Assembly: GCF_902148845.1 (NCBI RefSeq) | Contig: NC_043748.1 | Location: 15,404,945-15,468,944, forward strand | Direction: 5' to 3' | From: Salarias fasciatus | Taxonomy: Eukaryota > Chordata > Actinopteri > Blenniiformes > Blenniidae | Length of the DNA stretch: 64,000 bases | Shown: positions 1-15,279 of the stretch, one piece after another | Numbering within the stretch: position 1 is the stretch's first letter | Layout: each line of letters opens with the position of its first letter | Program-made: the position numbers and the translations under genes | Notes under the pieces: model-generated | Databases searched by the model: none | What the model saw: only the letters and a program-made list of their open reading frames with translations | What the model was told of the DNA's origin: nothing

Positions 1-3000
1 GCTGAGGGAGGAGCAGCATGAGAGAAACAACAGCGGGAGCAAAATAAGCAAGGAAGGAGATCTGTGTGAGAAACAGGCTGAGGACAAAAGAGATTGTACA
101 CATGAAACTATAATAAATTCAATAAAATTGACTTGACCCTTGTAAAACAAGGGTTTGTCTTATATTCAGACCGATACAGTATATTTGTGTAAGCAGGATT
201 TCATTACAAGAGGTGTTTACAGGGGCATACAAGGAAGTGAGCTGCTAAGATTAAAAATTGGGGTATTCCCACTTACTTTGTATCTGTAGGGTCCAATCCC
301 ATAGTCTCCCACTTTGACGGTAAGATCTGCAGTTAGATAGCAGTTCCTCAGAGCCAAGTCACTGAAATTATATGAACAAACACAACAGAATCACTGAGTG
401 GATCATTTCAACAACACACACCAAACTGTTCATATATTCTAAAAGAGAGTATTATCACTGTGAAGAAATATTTTGCTAATCCACATTGTTGGTATTTAGT
501 TTTGTTTACCTTGTGCACTGTCCTCTGTTTATAATGCAATATATGTTATAACGTATTGTGTACAGAAACTTTAGAAACACCATTTTAAGCCCAAAGACTG
601 AGATGAGGGAAGACAGTCTGCTACTCATGATTTTGGCACCGTCAACAAATTAGATCAAGGGCCGTCATATTTTTCTTGGATCTTCACACTGATTCACACT
701 GGATTTATACAGGGTCTATTCCCGACTCGCACATCCAATGGTACGGCAGAGTTTCTCGAGGGAAACTCAGCTCGGATAAATTTGTCTGTCTGCCAGGAGA
801 GGGCGTAACGAGTTCTGGGCTCTGACTTCATGCTAGGCAGACATATGGTGGTTTATTCACAGTCAGTGGAGAGGCAGGCAGGCAGGCAGGCAGGCAGGCT
901 TTGGTTTCCCTTCAGCCCTGCAGCATTCTCACTGCACAAGTCTCAAGTCCTTTCACCCGTCCAATGACAAACACTGCTGACACGAGTGTTCTTGCGTGCA
1001 CACTGCCCAGCTACTGTCAGACCCACTGAAACCCCTGGAAGATAAATGGAGATGTATTTTAAACCCTCCTGTCAGTCTGTCCTCTGCTGCTGGCTGATGG
1101 CCCAACATACAGTAACACAACAGGGGGAAACAAGTCCAAGCTCTTACCCTACAAGGCTAATGCATGCAATGGAACTGATTGCTGCCTCTTCTTCTTAAAG
1201 TGAGGCTACAGACAAACATGTTAGAATGGGAGGCTTCCGGTCCACCACATAATCTCATTTATCATTTCTGTGAAGCGAGATTCAAACTTAACACGTCATA
1301 ACAGACAAAATGAAAGAAAGATCTCGACATAGAACTAAAAATAATTTCTTTCACCCGTCAAGACATTAGGAACATTTGTTAATGTTTTACAGTTTACAAA
1401 ACTCACCTGTTCCATGGGAGTTACATAAAATTCTCATGATTTCAGTGACTAAAACCTTTAAAATGCCTTAACTTCATTGTCAACACACTGGAAACACCAT
1501 GTGATGCTCTCAATTAAAACTGGGATAATGTACATCCTTGTTAAATCACATAACTTTAAGAGTTGATGATAAACATCCATTTACAAAAATGGTTAGAAGA
1601 ACTTGACGGGAAAATTTGAAAGTAGAAACCTGCTTGAGCAGATGATGTGAATGGGGTTATTTCTGAGAGATCCAGTCGTTCCACAGTTTCTTGTAAGTTC
1701 ATTCCACACACTGTCTGTTTTGCTTCTTTGTGGGCCCATTCTGACTCTGACATTGCGAGGCTGAGGTTTCAGCCTTTCATATCAGTCCAAACAGCACTCG
1801 TCTCTGGGGGTTTTGTGTCTGTGGTGCAACACTGTCTCCACTCTCTTCACTCTGCCAGCATGAGGCCACGATCTGCCATTCTGCTGGTGAAACCTTTCTT
1901 TAGTATTATTTTTGTGTGTGTGTGGTTTAAAGTGCCACCGAAATATTTTTACGATTGTAAATTAAAATTAGTCCACATTGAGAGACGCTTGTAACACTCT
2001 CTTCGAGTTGTAACAAGGATTAAAACACAACGACCAATATGAGGCTATCCTTTTACATGCAAAGAGCAGAATCATCATATCCCTCTGGCAGTGGACAGCT
2101 GACACTGTGGCAATGCATGGGAGCTGTGTAATTGGAACCGTCTAAGCTTATTCTGAGCATGCAAAATAGAGCTGATGAGCTGAGCATCGTATGTTACCCC
2201 CAAGCCCCCAGTTCCCAACACCCCCCCCACCCAGCCGTACCCCTGCTGGCTCCTAGCCAGACGTCCCGTACAGGCTGGGGTAAAAATGAAAATGAAATGC
2301 AACCTCTCTGCTGTACACACCTTTTTTGGAGAACACTGGTACTCAAGAGGCGGGTTGGACAGTCAGCACTAAAGTAAAACTAACAGTTGACCATAATCAT
2401 ATCGTACATTTATGATTGTGTACTTACCACATGACACTGACATACCAAGTAACATGTGTGTATTATAGACTACAAGGAGTATATGACAAGAAAAAAAAAA
2501 TTGCCAAAAGACAAGAGACAGCAATATTTAAATTCTGTTATGGCACACTTTAGATATTTTTGTCAACCTAAAAATAAAAAAAAAACAGTTGTTAAAAAAA
2601 AATCAAATAACTTAATCAAAAGAAACATTTTATCATCATTTCTCTGGTGAAATAAGGATGCTAATCAGTCATGCAGTCAGTGTTTGAGTCTTGTATTCAT
2701 TTCATTAACAGTAGCTCGATTTAAGTGTTGCAGGGTGGAAAAAAAAACAACACAATGCTTAGCTTAGTGGATCAAAAATCTCTTTGCTTGCTTAAGTGTT
2801 GCAGTCCTGAAGTGCTACCTGTGCAGGAAGTTGTGTTTGTGAAGGTGAGTGACACCAGCAGCAATTTCACAGGCCATCCTCTGCAGCTGCAGCAACTCAG
2901 CGTTTCTGAACATCCAATCCTGCTGAGACAGGTAGCCCCGCAGATCCCCCTGTACAGGCACACACAGACACACCGGTTCAGGAGCACATCAATACCAAAC

Positions 3001-3963
3001 AAAGTGACAGATCAAACAGAAGCCTATTTGTTTATTTGCAGTAGTCGATGTTTGACGGGTGGTTGGAATTAAATGCAATGTGTAGAAATGGCCACACAGA
3101 GGCAGCACACTCCCCGGCTCCTGTCTCCTCAGCACTTCTCTCTGCTGAGGTGGGACAGAACCAAATAAGGGTAACACTCTTTAATGGAGCCCCATGCTGT
3201 GTCACATGGATTTATAAATAAAAGAGTCCGGCTCAGATCAGAGAAATACACTGAGCTTGTGTCTGGTTCGGTTTCAGGGCTCAGAAACCGGGAGAAAGAA
3301 CAAGGTGTTTGAGGAAAATGGAGGAAAAGGCATTTAAGCTACACTTCAAGACAATAAACAAAGTCAAACAGGTGGAAAAGGATCAAGGAAATTATTATGT
3401 CTGAATGTGGAAAACTCATTGTCACATGATGGCAGTTGTGTGCGAGGTCAATGCACGATAACAAATCTGCCACAAAGAGTTGACCTCGGTTCATTCAAAA
3501 TATCTGCACTGAAGGACAGCAGACCTTTACTCTAAAATGACTTCAGCTGCCTTGAAGTTGTCATAACAGTGCTTTTTTTTCAAATGGACACCTGTGGTTA
3601 CCATTCACCAAAATCCAACAAAATGTGGCTGCTGTACTGTCAACACAGCATTATCTACTCTATTTCCCCCCCCAAAGTGGTGCAAAGAGATTCATTTGTG
3701 AATGTGCTTTGACTGAATGTCAGTATTTAACAGTTTAACTCGAACAGCAGAAGCGGGGAACGTCTGTTCGAGTTATTGCTGCTTTTGAGATTAGCTGCAG
3801 TGAAGGAGATTCCCAATTAGCCAGCAGAAAGGAGCTCCCCTGAGGAACGAGCTGCAGAGAACATACTGTACACTCACTGGAGCTACACAATACGAGGAGT
3901 TTTTGTTAAAAATGTCAAGTCACATGCAATTACCAAGCATGCAGTCCCGCGTGTGCTGGGATG

Positions 3964-4005
<42 letters not shown>

Positions 4006-7000
4006 ACAAAGGGTTTACTTTTCCTTGAGCTATTTCTTTGCAAGCAGCTTAGATCAGTGGTCTTATGTAAGCTCTATTTGTTTGCTTCTTCCACATTCAC
4101 CTCCGCATACACACACACAAAAACACACACACAAAAATCAAAAAAAGAAAAAAAGCAGCTCTGCAAAAGGTTCTTCTGTGAGGAGCCATGTCAGATGTAT
4201 GGTAAGCGATGCCTGTCTGTAATTGTGAAGCTGGCAGATGATGAGGTTTGAGTTCGAGGGGGATCAGATGCTGTAAATGAGGTAACATTAACTGTGAAAT
4301 GATAAAAAAAAAACTATTGGGTCTTCTGTCTGGCACATAAAAATCCAGAGTGTGCCAAGTTCTCGGCCCATAAGTGCCGCCAGTACACAATCAAATTGTT
4401 GGGGGGGGAGATCAAGCTATTTTAAGAGCTGCTTGTGGAAACTACAAGCAGATTACTGGCTCGTTCACTCAAAACTTAAACACAGTGATCGAGCTAATGC
4501 AGAAGGAACTCTGCCAATCGGCGTGACTAAAGATGTCTCAGTCTCTTGCAATTTAAAGAATGTTACAATCAGCGAAGCAAGATCTGAAAAGGCCAATTAG
4601 CCTATAGACAGGAAAAAGGTCAGTAATCACATAAGAGCGACTTTACCCACAAGGTGAATAATGCTCACTATGCTTCATTACATATGATCTTCCCTGGGCG
4701 TTAAGAAAAAAAAAAAAACTATACCAATAAGGGAGCGCAAAGGTAGGAGCACTGATTGTTGTTTTACAACGGTAATAAAGAAGGAAGATCAACAACTTTC
4801 GAAAGCCAGGAGTCAGCTGGCTGTTTGTGACGCTGAGCCAGGCACCGAGCAGACAGTCCATGCATTAGACGCTGTCACTCCCACTATGGCATGTGACATT
4901 CTGTGGCCCCTGCACCAGTTGCTGGATGTATTTTGATGTCTAAAATGCTTTGAGTCAGGGTTACCCAGCACGGGTGATACAGGATGGAAAAACCTCCATC
5001 AATCAGCAGGTTGTCAGAGAGAACATCACAGTATACTGGCTTTTTGGGATTCACCTTGTCCAACGCGCAGCTGCAATATCACATTTCATGCTTCGACATC
5101 CAGTGGGTGACTGACATGACCTCAAGTAGCAAGAAGCCAAGGACAAAGTGATCTTTTACTTAAAATGCAGAACAAAAGCTTCAAACTTGACCACATTCTT
5201 TCAACATGTCTCGTTTTCAAACAAAGAGAAAGCAAAGAAAATTTAATTGATGGATTAAAAAAATTAAAAACACGCTATGGAACACAATATCCCGTTGGGA
5301 TCCCTCAAAACTCTTGAACCCGTGAGGAATAACGATCATTGGCATCACTCAGTTGTGCTACCCTCACACATTATCGCCTTCACCAAACAGGACCTGCCCT
5401 TCATCACGCTATCTTCGCCAATGACTCGCATACGCCTGTGATAATTCATTCACCTTGACTCATTTCCATGCCCTGTCAGAGGCTTTACTCGAGCTGGCTG
5501 GGGAAGACCACAATGCCAGGACGTCTGCCAGGTCTGGGCAGCTGACAATACCCAAACCCGACAATGTTACGCAACGCCTGGCAAGGGGGAGCTGCCCCAG
5601 AGTCTGCTGGCAACGCTACCAGGTCAGGGAAATAAGATGGTGATGTGGAGACTCGGAGCATTCTGTAACGCTGGACTGATTTTTATTGTAACAATGATTC
5701 TTTCACAATGTCATTAAAGATATGTTACATTGCGAGACTGTTGATCACATGTTTACACACAGGCAGCTAATATCCAATGGAAAAAAAAAGAAAATTAAAA
5801 AATAGTTTATTACGTGATGTGCTGTTCTTCACCAAACTACTCATTGTTTATTTTGTTTTTTTAGACACAATAAACAGAAAAACAGAGAGTTGCATCTTTT
5901 TAGCAGCACTGTGGCTTATTGCACTTGTTGCTGTTCACTCCAGTGGGTTTCCATAGCAACATCGAAATCCACCTTCAACAGGACCCAACACCCACCAACA
6001 AACACAAGGTGACGGCCATAAAAATGCACAAACACAGCAACTGGTGGAGCCGACACCAGAGGAGCGTAAATCGAGCCTGTTGCTTTACTGGGAGAAGTGG
6101 GAATGTGAGAAGTCCCAGGCTTAGATTAACTATGCGACTGCAGATGGAGAAGGGAAGGAGAGATGAGAGGGAGCTCCCCTCAGTCAGGGCCCGGCCCACC
6201 AAGAATAGATAAAGAGGAACAGAGAATAAATCAGCTGCCGTGATGGGGACTGAGTCAGCTCGGTATGTTAAGGTAAATGGAGTGGTGGATTGAGAGTGAC
6301 AGAGTAAGTGTTCAGTTTGGAGTCGGGACACTTATGGAAATTTGACAGACAGTTTTTAATGTCTTGCCCCATGAATTTGGAAGCTTAACACACTGACAGG
6401 AGCTTATTCTCAGGCTTCTCAATTCGTGAGACCCTCTGAGTGCTGAGGTGCTAAAAAAAGACCAAGAAGTACCAACCATCTCGCAACCATCGAACACTCA
6501 TAAACAAGGAAACATGCATAGACATGTATAGACTGGAACATTTATTTTCCATCAGCATGGGGAGAATTCTTTATTCTGAGGTTGACAAAATCAATTGCTT
6601 TTATACTCACCATTTCACAGTATTCAAAGACAAGCAGGAAAGGAATGGCCTCGACACACTGTCCGAGGCACTGGAGGATGTTTGGGTGCTGCAGCACTCT
6701 GAAGACGAATAAAAATGAAAACTTATTGGTTTAACGATTAATACAGCAGAAAAATCTATGGGGGGAAAAATTATTTTAAAAATCCTGGTGGAGTAGGTTG
6801 AGTCTGATGCAATGAGGCTGAAGGAAGACAGAGGGCGCTGCTAAATATTACAGTGATGTCATGCAGCTATTTTTACCACTTTAGCCTCACATGCACTTGT
6901 ATTGAAAGAGGAAAAACATCGGTGTTTACCTGTATGGATCCCCCTGCTGCAGGAAGTCATTCTGCTCCTTAGCACTTGCATTAGCTTTTAACTCTTTCAC

Positions 7001-10000
7001 CACCACTCTGGTTCCACCAGGGTCTGTGTAGATTTCACTAAGCAGGACCTGACGTCGCAAAGGACAACAGGCACATTAGAAAAAACAAGAAGCCCGTCGG
7101 ATCACATGCAAACACTAAAATCAACCACAATAGCAGAGGAAAAAAAACAGGCAACTGAATATTTACTTATCTGTAGGACAATTGGAAAATAAGCGGTAAA
7201 AATAATCTGTTCGTAAACACTAAAACTGAACAGAGCCACTCAGCCTCAATTGGCATTACTTCCATGTTTTTCTGCACAGAATGATCACATTCAACAGTTT
7301 TTGTTTCTTGACTGAAGTTACACCTGTCATTACCTGGCCAAACCAGCCATTCCCGATCTCTTGGATGTAACTCAGACTGTGGCGTGCTACCTGGAAACCC
7401 GTGGATCCCTCTGTGGCACCAAACACAAAACAATGTAAAGAAAAGCTGAAACAAGATTCTCTCCAAGCAACATCTAAATAGATGCCCTACTTATTTTAAG
7501 GAAATCACATTTGTATCAGTATGCATGTGTCAAATTAGTGCATTCATATTCGGTGATTAAACATCTGAGCAAGTGACCTGTGACGCGGGCCGGTGGCTGG
7601 AGGTGCGGAGGTCCAGGCATCGCCACAGGGGACACAGCGAGGGTGTAAACCTCCGCTGGGGACTGCATAGAGGGCGTGTCCTCTGCTGGCGGCGTGAAGT
7701 CGATCTCATCGTCAAAGTGGTCTTCAAACTCCTACATCAACAGAAAAACACAGGCAAAGTATTACTCCTAAGATAACCGTGGTATAAAAGTCACAAAGGG
7801 TAAATATCTCCATCAAATAAGAAACACTTGTAAACTTTAAGAACTTTTTTCTTTACTTAACCAAAACAGTAAATTGTATGATGCTTTCCGATTCACTTAA
7901 TATTTGATATTATTATTAATATGCATTTATTATTGGTGTCATAAGACAGTCTGAAACGCTGCTGAAGTCACACAGATGATTGAAGCTCATTTGTATTGTG
8001 GGTTTTAACAGTGATATCTAATCCCGGTATTGAAGCGCCACTATCCACCATGTATTGTTTCCCAGTTCCAACACATCTGATTACAAGGAGTGGCTTGCGA
8101 TCAGGCTTTCAGAAGAGCTTAGTAATGGCACACCCCTTATATTCAGGTGTGTTGAATCTGAAGGAAACTCAAAACCTGCAAGACAGCCAGGCTTTGGAAT
8201 CAGGTCTGGACATAACAAAACCCTCATCTTCCTCTTGATTTCCATGCATTTTATCCAGGGTTCGGGTGAGGCTCACAGGCCAACAGCAAAGAAACATTAA
8301 TACTATGATCAGCACACAAGTGGTTTTAGCAGGTACCAGTCCAGCAGCAAAAAGTAAATCTGCAGTTCCATGAAGCTTGTCTAAAAGTTCTAAAATCTCC
8401 CTGTGTTAATATTGGACCTACATAAAACACAGTTGATAGACTAACTACAACATTTCACATTGGATTTTAAAGCAGTTTGGCCTCTGAGTTAAATACAAGC
8501 AAAACCTGACATTACACCATTGAGTTCTTGTCTTTTTTTCTCTGGATCGCAGGTAAAACACTTCATTTCCACAACACATTTATGTCTGATGGCTTGATAG
8601 CTTCAATCCTTCTGAGTGAACCTCTCAGATCCTGTATTGCTCAATAGTTTCCTGATGGCTGTTTCTGTTCTGCCGGCCAATTTTTCATAAGTATGCTTTG
8701 GCATAGAATTTCTTCTGTGGCTTCACTGAAAGCCTTCTGTCAAGTCTGCAGTCCACGAGTTCCCCTTTTGCACTGAGCCTGACCCTGACATTCACGTTGT
8801 AGGAGCAGTGATTCACTCAAATTTGATATGACATATTGTACTCTTTTGACATGCTTTTCTTTTTCTGAGCTTTTGCCTGAAACCATTCAATTTAAAATCA
8901 AGACACGACTGAAATATTTTACTTTGCGATTCCTCTGCACACAGTTATAAGGCGCAGTCATTCGGCCATGCCTGTGTCTGCGTGTGAGCAGGTGAGGCTG
9001 CACCCGTCTCACTACCTGCCTTCCCCGACTCTCACCTTGAAGTTGATCTCTCTTTCCTTGCAGCAGGTCACACAGTTCACCAGCAACACCACCAGGGCCA
9101 TGAGCACCATCAGCGACAGGACCAGGGACAGGTAGAGAGACACAGACAGCGTGTCCACTGTGCCTCCACCTGGAGAGACAAACCACAGAAAAAGGTGCTG
9201 AATCATTCACATTGGTGGCTGCGATTCAGACATGATAGCGAAGAGAACAAAAGACATCCTGAGACAGCCTTGTTGTTAGGTAACGAGCGTCAATGTGAGT
9301 GTGTTTGACAGTGATGCAGCACATGTAGGGCTGTATCCGCTCCTCCTTTAAGTCTACAAAAACAAAGACATTTCAGACTAACAACAAAATAAACTTTTTT
9401 TTAGATTTACATTTCTTTGAAGAAAGAAAAAAAAAAAAGATGTGGCAATAATTCCTCCCACCAGACCACCCAACTGCTGTCTTTCATCAGCCATCAGCAG
9501 ACAGTAGTGGGGGTATCCGCCGGCCAATTAGCCGCTGATGGTGCAGCAGCAGTGACAGCAGGTGTGGGTCTGCTCTCAGGAGGATGCTGCTGGCCCAGCA
9601 GTTCAAGTGTCAGGGCTGACAGGGGCTCCGCAACCCACCCACTGCGCCGCTCAGCTGCAGCTCACTCACTGCACTGCTGCCCTCCAACAAACACACAAGC
9701 ACCGCTCTCCGTTTCAGCACAAGGAGACATTTTTCACAGAAGCATTTAAAATGTATGAGTGAATAGAAGAAGTACAAAAAAAAAATGCAGCCAGTTCCAT
9801 TATCAGTGGGAGAAAAAGAATGCCTCGTGCATGTTTCTTCTTCTCCTCTCATTCAGAATGAACCAAACTGAGCAGCAGTGAGGTGTTGCATTACAGATGC
9901 TGAGAAATGCCTGCAACTCAATTTCGGAGTCATTTTTTTTTAACATGAAACTTGGTGAAAATTATTAAAAGGTTTACAGGATGCTGGGTAATTTTGTTAA

Positions 10001-13000
10001 CTTTTGGCACAATTAAGTCCTAATTGTTCTCATCACTCGCAGTTATAGTTTTACAGACAAAAATCTGTCTGAAACAGATGTTGTCACATCTGCTGAAATA
10101 TCTCACAGGACCAAAAAATAAATCCATTTTCCTATTTTACGTTCCTTCTTTAATTGTAATTCAAGGCAATCATAGACCACAAAGTGCTAAAATGTCACAA
10201 ATCCGTAATGAGGGCTCTGTCAAGTGTTAAAGCAGCACGGCATGGAACTTTTCACAAGTGCATATAAGTCCAGTAGCTCTGCACCTGTCAATGACATAGC
10301 ATCCCTATTTATCTGTTTACTATTGCAAACACTGTATATATTGCTTTTTTATTGCTATTTATATTATTTTTCATCCTATTTTTAATTAATTTATTCTATT
10401 CCGTGGCCTCGAGGAGAGAATTTCACACCACGTCATGTAACTGGGTACTGATATGATAATAAAGAATCCTTCAATCAGTGAAAAGGGAAAACTGTTCTGT
10501 CACTAACTTCTCTGCATGAAACATACATTTGTTACTTATGGCTACATCCATGCATACAGAAATACCCATGTTCTCCCTCAGTTCTACTACAAGTAAAAGA
10601 CCTGACTGATTTTGTAGCTCTGGTGAAGGGGAGTGCAGAGGGACTGCAGTTTTTTTTTTTTTGGTTTATTTACAAATTAAATATTTAAAGAAATAACACA
10701 GGGATACAACCAGCAATATTACTTAAAAGGGAAAAATAAAACAAATAAATCAAGAAATGATTAGTTGCAGAATCATCTTAGGATGACTTTTCTTTTTTGC
10801 CAGACTTTGGGCTAAAACATTGCAGTATTTATACACACGCTGTTGTGTATACACGCAGTTACTGTTGCCGAGGGCGTCAGTCGGATGACTTTAAATGCAC
10901 TCAGCTACCGCTGGTGCCTGTGCTGTTTTGTGTTACAACAAGGGAGTGCAAGTCTCTTATAGCACAATGCTGCTTGGATGCAGGTGAGAAAGTTTCCACA
11001 TGCAATTCAGTTGAGTTCATGTCCAGAAACGGACGTTTCCTTTAACAGAAAATTGAAAATGTAAAACCCTAAGTAAGAATTTTGCTACAACTTGGATCCA
11101 AAGCTGTAACAAAACGAAGAGACAGCAATGGAGTGGTGATGAGTAAAAAGGCTTATTGGCAGAAACGTGCACTGCAGACCACAGTAGAAACCCAGAATCA
11201 GACCGCTGGGGCTCCTGCTGGAGAGTCCCACATCAGACTGGAAGAGAGGTGATTAAAAACAGCTGTGCCACTGACGGCAGGTGTAGCTCAGCGGGGTGAC
11301 GACCCTCTGCTCTTGATTAGGCACACCTGGTGTCAAAGAGGAGAGTCGTCACAACTGGATTAAAAAAAAAAAAGTATGAAGTCTCGAATTTTTTTATCCA
11401 CCAGCCACTGAATGATACATTTCAATACTCCTCAGTCATCTTTACTTGCTTTTTCACCACGTGTCCACTTTTACACTGCTCATTTGCAAAAGTTTGACAA
11501 CTAATGGTCACTGCATCCCTCATCGCTGCAGCAACTGTGAATGAACCGTGAAAAGACATGAAAAGTCAATTCGTCCCACTTCAAGCTTGACCCATCATTT
11601 AAGGGTATCACTTTAGGTCTGACTGGCAGACCTGCGTGGAACATGTTTGATTTATTATTCTGTAATCTCACTCCCTTTCACAGAACTGTCACAAAGGTAA
11701 TGCAATGCATCAATCTCAGTCCACTGTGTAACATTTCAACAAGACATTTTAGGTGCGACTGAGAAAGAGTGTGTTCTAAAAGAGGGGTGCGGCTCTCGTC
11801 TCTCCTGTTTATTCTGTCTCCCACTGGCAGTAGCTTGTCAACTACTCAGTCCGCTGGAGAAAAGAGGATACACCTACCATCTCTGCTTCTGCTGAGCGAC
11901 AAATTTCTGACAGATGTAATCGTGTGCTGAATACATCCTCACTATAAATCCACACCTAGGTCTGTTATATCTTCACATCAGCATGTGAGTATGACTGCAG
12001 CATATCAGGCCAGATTCCACTCTGGGCTTTGACATATTTTAAAAGGCCTATCTTTACTATACCACAGATGCTTTGTAGGAAACAGATCCACTTTCCCAAT
12101 AGTCTTTTAAATGTAAAATCCCTTAAGATGTCCAATAACACCCCAAAGATTTCCACTCAGCATTAGACAATGTGATCTCAGATAATTTTTCAGAACATGA
12201 CTTTCACTTTTCAGACTGCTTTACTTTGATAAACAGTTATTTGATATTCTTTGTCAGATCTGCCGCAATCACAAGTAAAGAATCAGGTATAATTTACGTC
12301 CCACTGCAGCAAAAATGAGTCAAGAAAAGATGGGATGTGTCACCAGTGAGTAATAGATCGATTCCCCCAGAAAAAACACACGCCTTAAACTTCTTTTTTA
12401 GTGACTAAATGTTATTCTTCTGCAATCTGTACAAAAAAATATGATGCTAAGGGCAAACAACATGAAAATGGTGTGGCCGACCTTCTTGAAAAATGGAGGG
12501 TGGAAGATGATAAGGACTAAATTGCTTTAGTGAAAATAAAATGTGTTCATCTTTATTGTTGCAGCTTTTCAAAAAAACTTTATTCCAAATATGTTAAAAT
12601 CTAATTTGAATTCCAATATAAGTCAGTGGTCATATCCTCTCCTGGGTGGCATGATTGCAATGTTGGGCAAATCCTCAGACCTCAAAGATCTGCTGCATAA
12701 CTCATTCAAATACCCAGCCTAACCTCAACTCTCACTGTGAGAGTTGAGCCGTGAGCTTCAGCGACCAGCCAGATCTGCTTGGAGCTGTTCTGTTCAGAAA
12801 GCACATCTCATCAAAGAGGAGTGATGATTGAGCAGCAGTCACTTTCACTCACTGAAGGCCATTAGATATGATGCAAAGTGTCAGACGTGACCGAGATGCA
12901 TTTTATGTCTACTGCAAAATATCTGTTGCATCACTGACTAAAATAGGCCACATGGTGTGATCCTTACGTGTGATCATCAATGCATGTTTCGCTTTTCCAC

Positions 13001-15231
13001 TAATGTTTGATCATTTTATGTTTCTGCACAGAAAATACTGAGTCGAAACCCCAAAATTGTCACACAAGACAAACTATTCCAAACAGCTTTAGAACAGCTA
13101 CACAATGTGGTACAATCGGGTTAAAAAAAAATCACTAAAAGCAGCGTATTGAAGTGATGACTGTTTCTACAGCATTACTCCCACAAACCTCTCTTCTTCA
13201 CTTCAGACTGCAATGGAATGTTGTCTGTGGTAAAATATAGATGAGCAGCTGAATTAAAGATTAAACAGATCCACGTTCAAGACACTGGCCAAGTGGATGT
13301 AGATATAAAAGTCCATTATGCATGCTTACATCTGTTATATTTAAGTGTTTCCTACTTTGATATGTGTCATCAGCACTGGGAGAATTGGTAACAGGTTAAG
13401 AGATTTTTCTTTATTTAGCAGACAAGAACTAACTGAATCATGCATAAAAGAAACAACACTGGGCGAATTAAATCTGAATGCAAACAACGACAAACATCCC
13501 TTCTCATGAATTTATCAGTAGAAGAAACCCCAAATCTCTATTTTCTGATAAATAAATGAAATTACACAACAGTTATTCACACATTATCGATACAAAAAAA
13601 CTTGTTGTCAGGTGAATTACACGATCAGACTAACACACCATGATAGTGTAAGAGGAGAAGGGTTGGGTATCTGAAAAATGGTGTGTGATGGGAAGGCAGT
13701 GTCAAACTACTCTAACAACACAAAAACATGGAGAAAAAAACCGTGCTGTCCCAGACGCATTGCTGCCTGAGCATATGGACAACTATAAACACATAATACT
13801 GCATAAGACTACAAATACATGATTACATGATTTTTGTAATGTTGCTATTCCCGTTTTAAATCCCATAATCAAAACAAGCAAACAAGTAGGTGTCATTTCA
13901 TACCGAGGCAGGAAACAACCGACTCAGTCATAGATAAACAAGACCGAGGGAAAAAGAATCAGATTTTTACACATTACTAAACTGTCAAACTGCTATAGTG
14001 CTGCCTGTGAAAAACAGCGATAAATCAGAGATAAGCTAATGGAAAACCAAAATGTTCTTTATTAATTCAACCAAATGAGACCGTCTTCAAAATCAAATCA
14101 ACTCTATCAGTCCGAATCAGGGCACCTCAGTTCAGCAGTGTTCCCTAGCTAGCCAAGAAAACTGAATAAATAAATAAAAAACAACAACACACCAGTGAGA
14201 TGAATGTTCAGTGCATAGGAAAGATGCCTAATCACAGCGCACACAAACTATTCAAAGTACAAGACCACCCAGGAGCAAGATACCTCATCCATCTCCCTCT
14301 CAGCTCCCAAGCCTCAACAGAATCAGAGAATTTTTCACCAAACACTATCGCCAGCTAAAATTAAGGCTTGCTAAAACATTATCTGTGATTGACAAGGCAA
14401 AAACATTTGACGAGAATTTTGAACGCCGAAGCGTACGTTCACAACAATCCTGTGAAAAACATTTGGCTGTGATTTCTGGCTGTTTTTTTCCCATTTCAAA
14501 CACCCTCTGTCTCTTTTCAGCAGAGCAACAGGGTACCCGGCAGGGCAGGGACACCCAGAGAGGCTGCAGCGGCGAGCAGATGAAAACGAAGGGAGTCGGG
14601 TCACGGCAGCTCACCGTGGGATCGCTTCTCCTCGGTTAGGCTTGATTTGAGTCATGGGTTCATATTATGACTTGGCAGGCCCCACAAAATGACTCAACTG
14701 GTTTTTTGGGACTAATACGGCAGGGAGCTGCCATGTCTTATTTTGGTTGCACCGCATATTTTATTAGGCATTCACGCAGAGAAGGAGCTGACCCATTTCT
14801 ACACATTTCACCCACAAGCAGGAGTTTCTTCGTTTGGTTACTTACAAGGTCGAGATTGGCACTGTCTGTCTGATATGAGCGCGTTTCTCAAGCATTATAC
14901 ACATTCAAATCCTCACTGGTCTAAGGAAACACCAGGCTATATGCCTTTCCATACCAAAATTCTTACTTATAGACTATCAATTGTCATCAATTTCAAGGAC
15001 AAATTTGTATTATGCTTATTGAATAACACTAAGCCATCTCATTTGTGATGTCATCCATCAATGCTTAAAACTCGGGCTGCATGATGACTGGTAAAAAATG
15101 TGGTAATGATACGATTTGAAATAACTACAAGCAGTTACGCAGACAATTAGGATTCACAGAGAAGATTTTGTCATTAGCTATTGGTGCAATTTTTGTACAT
15201 TAATTACTTGCACTTTTTTCATATATGTATG

Positions 15232-15279
<48 letters not shown>
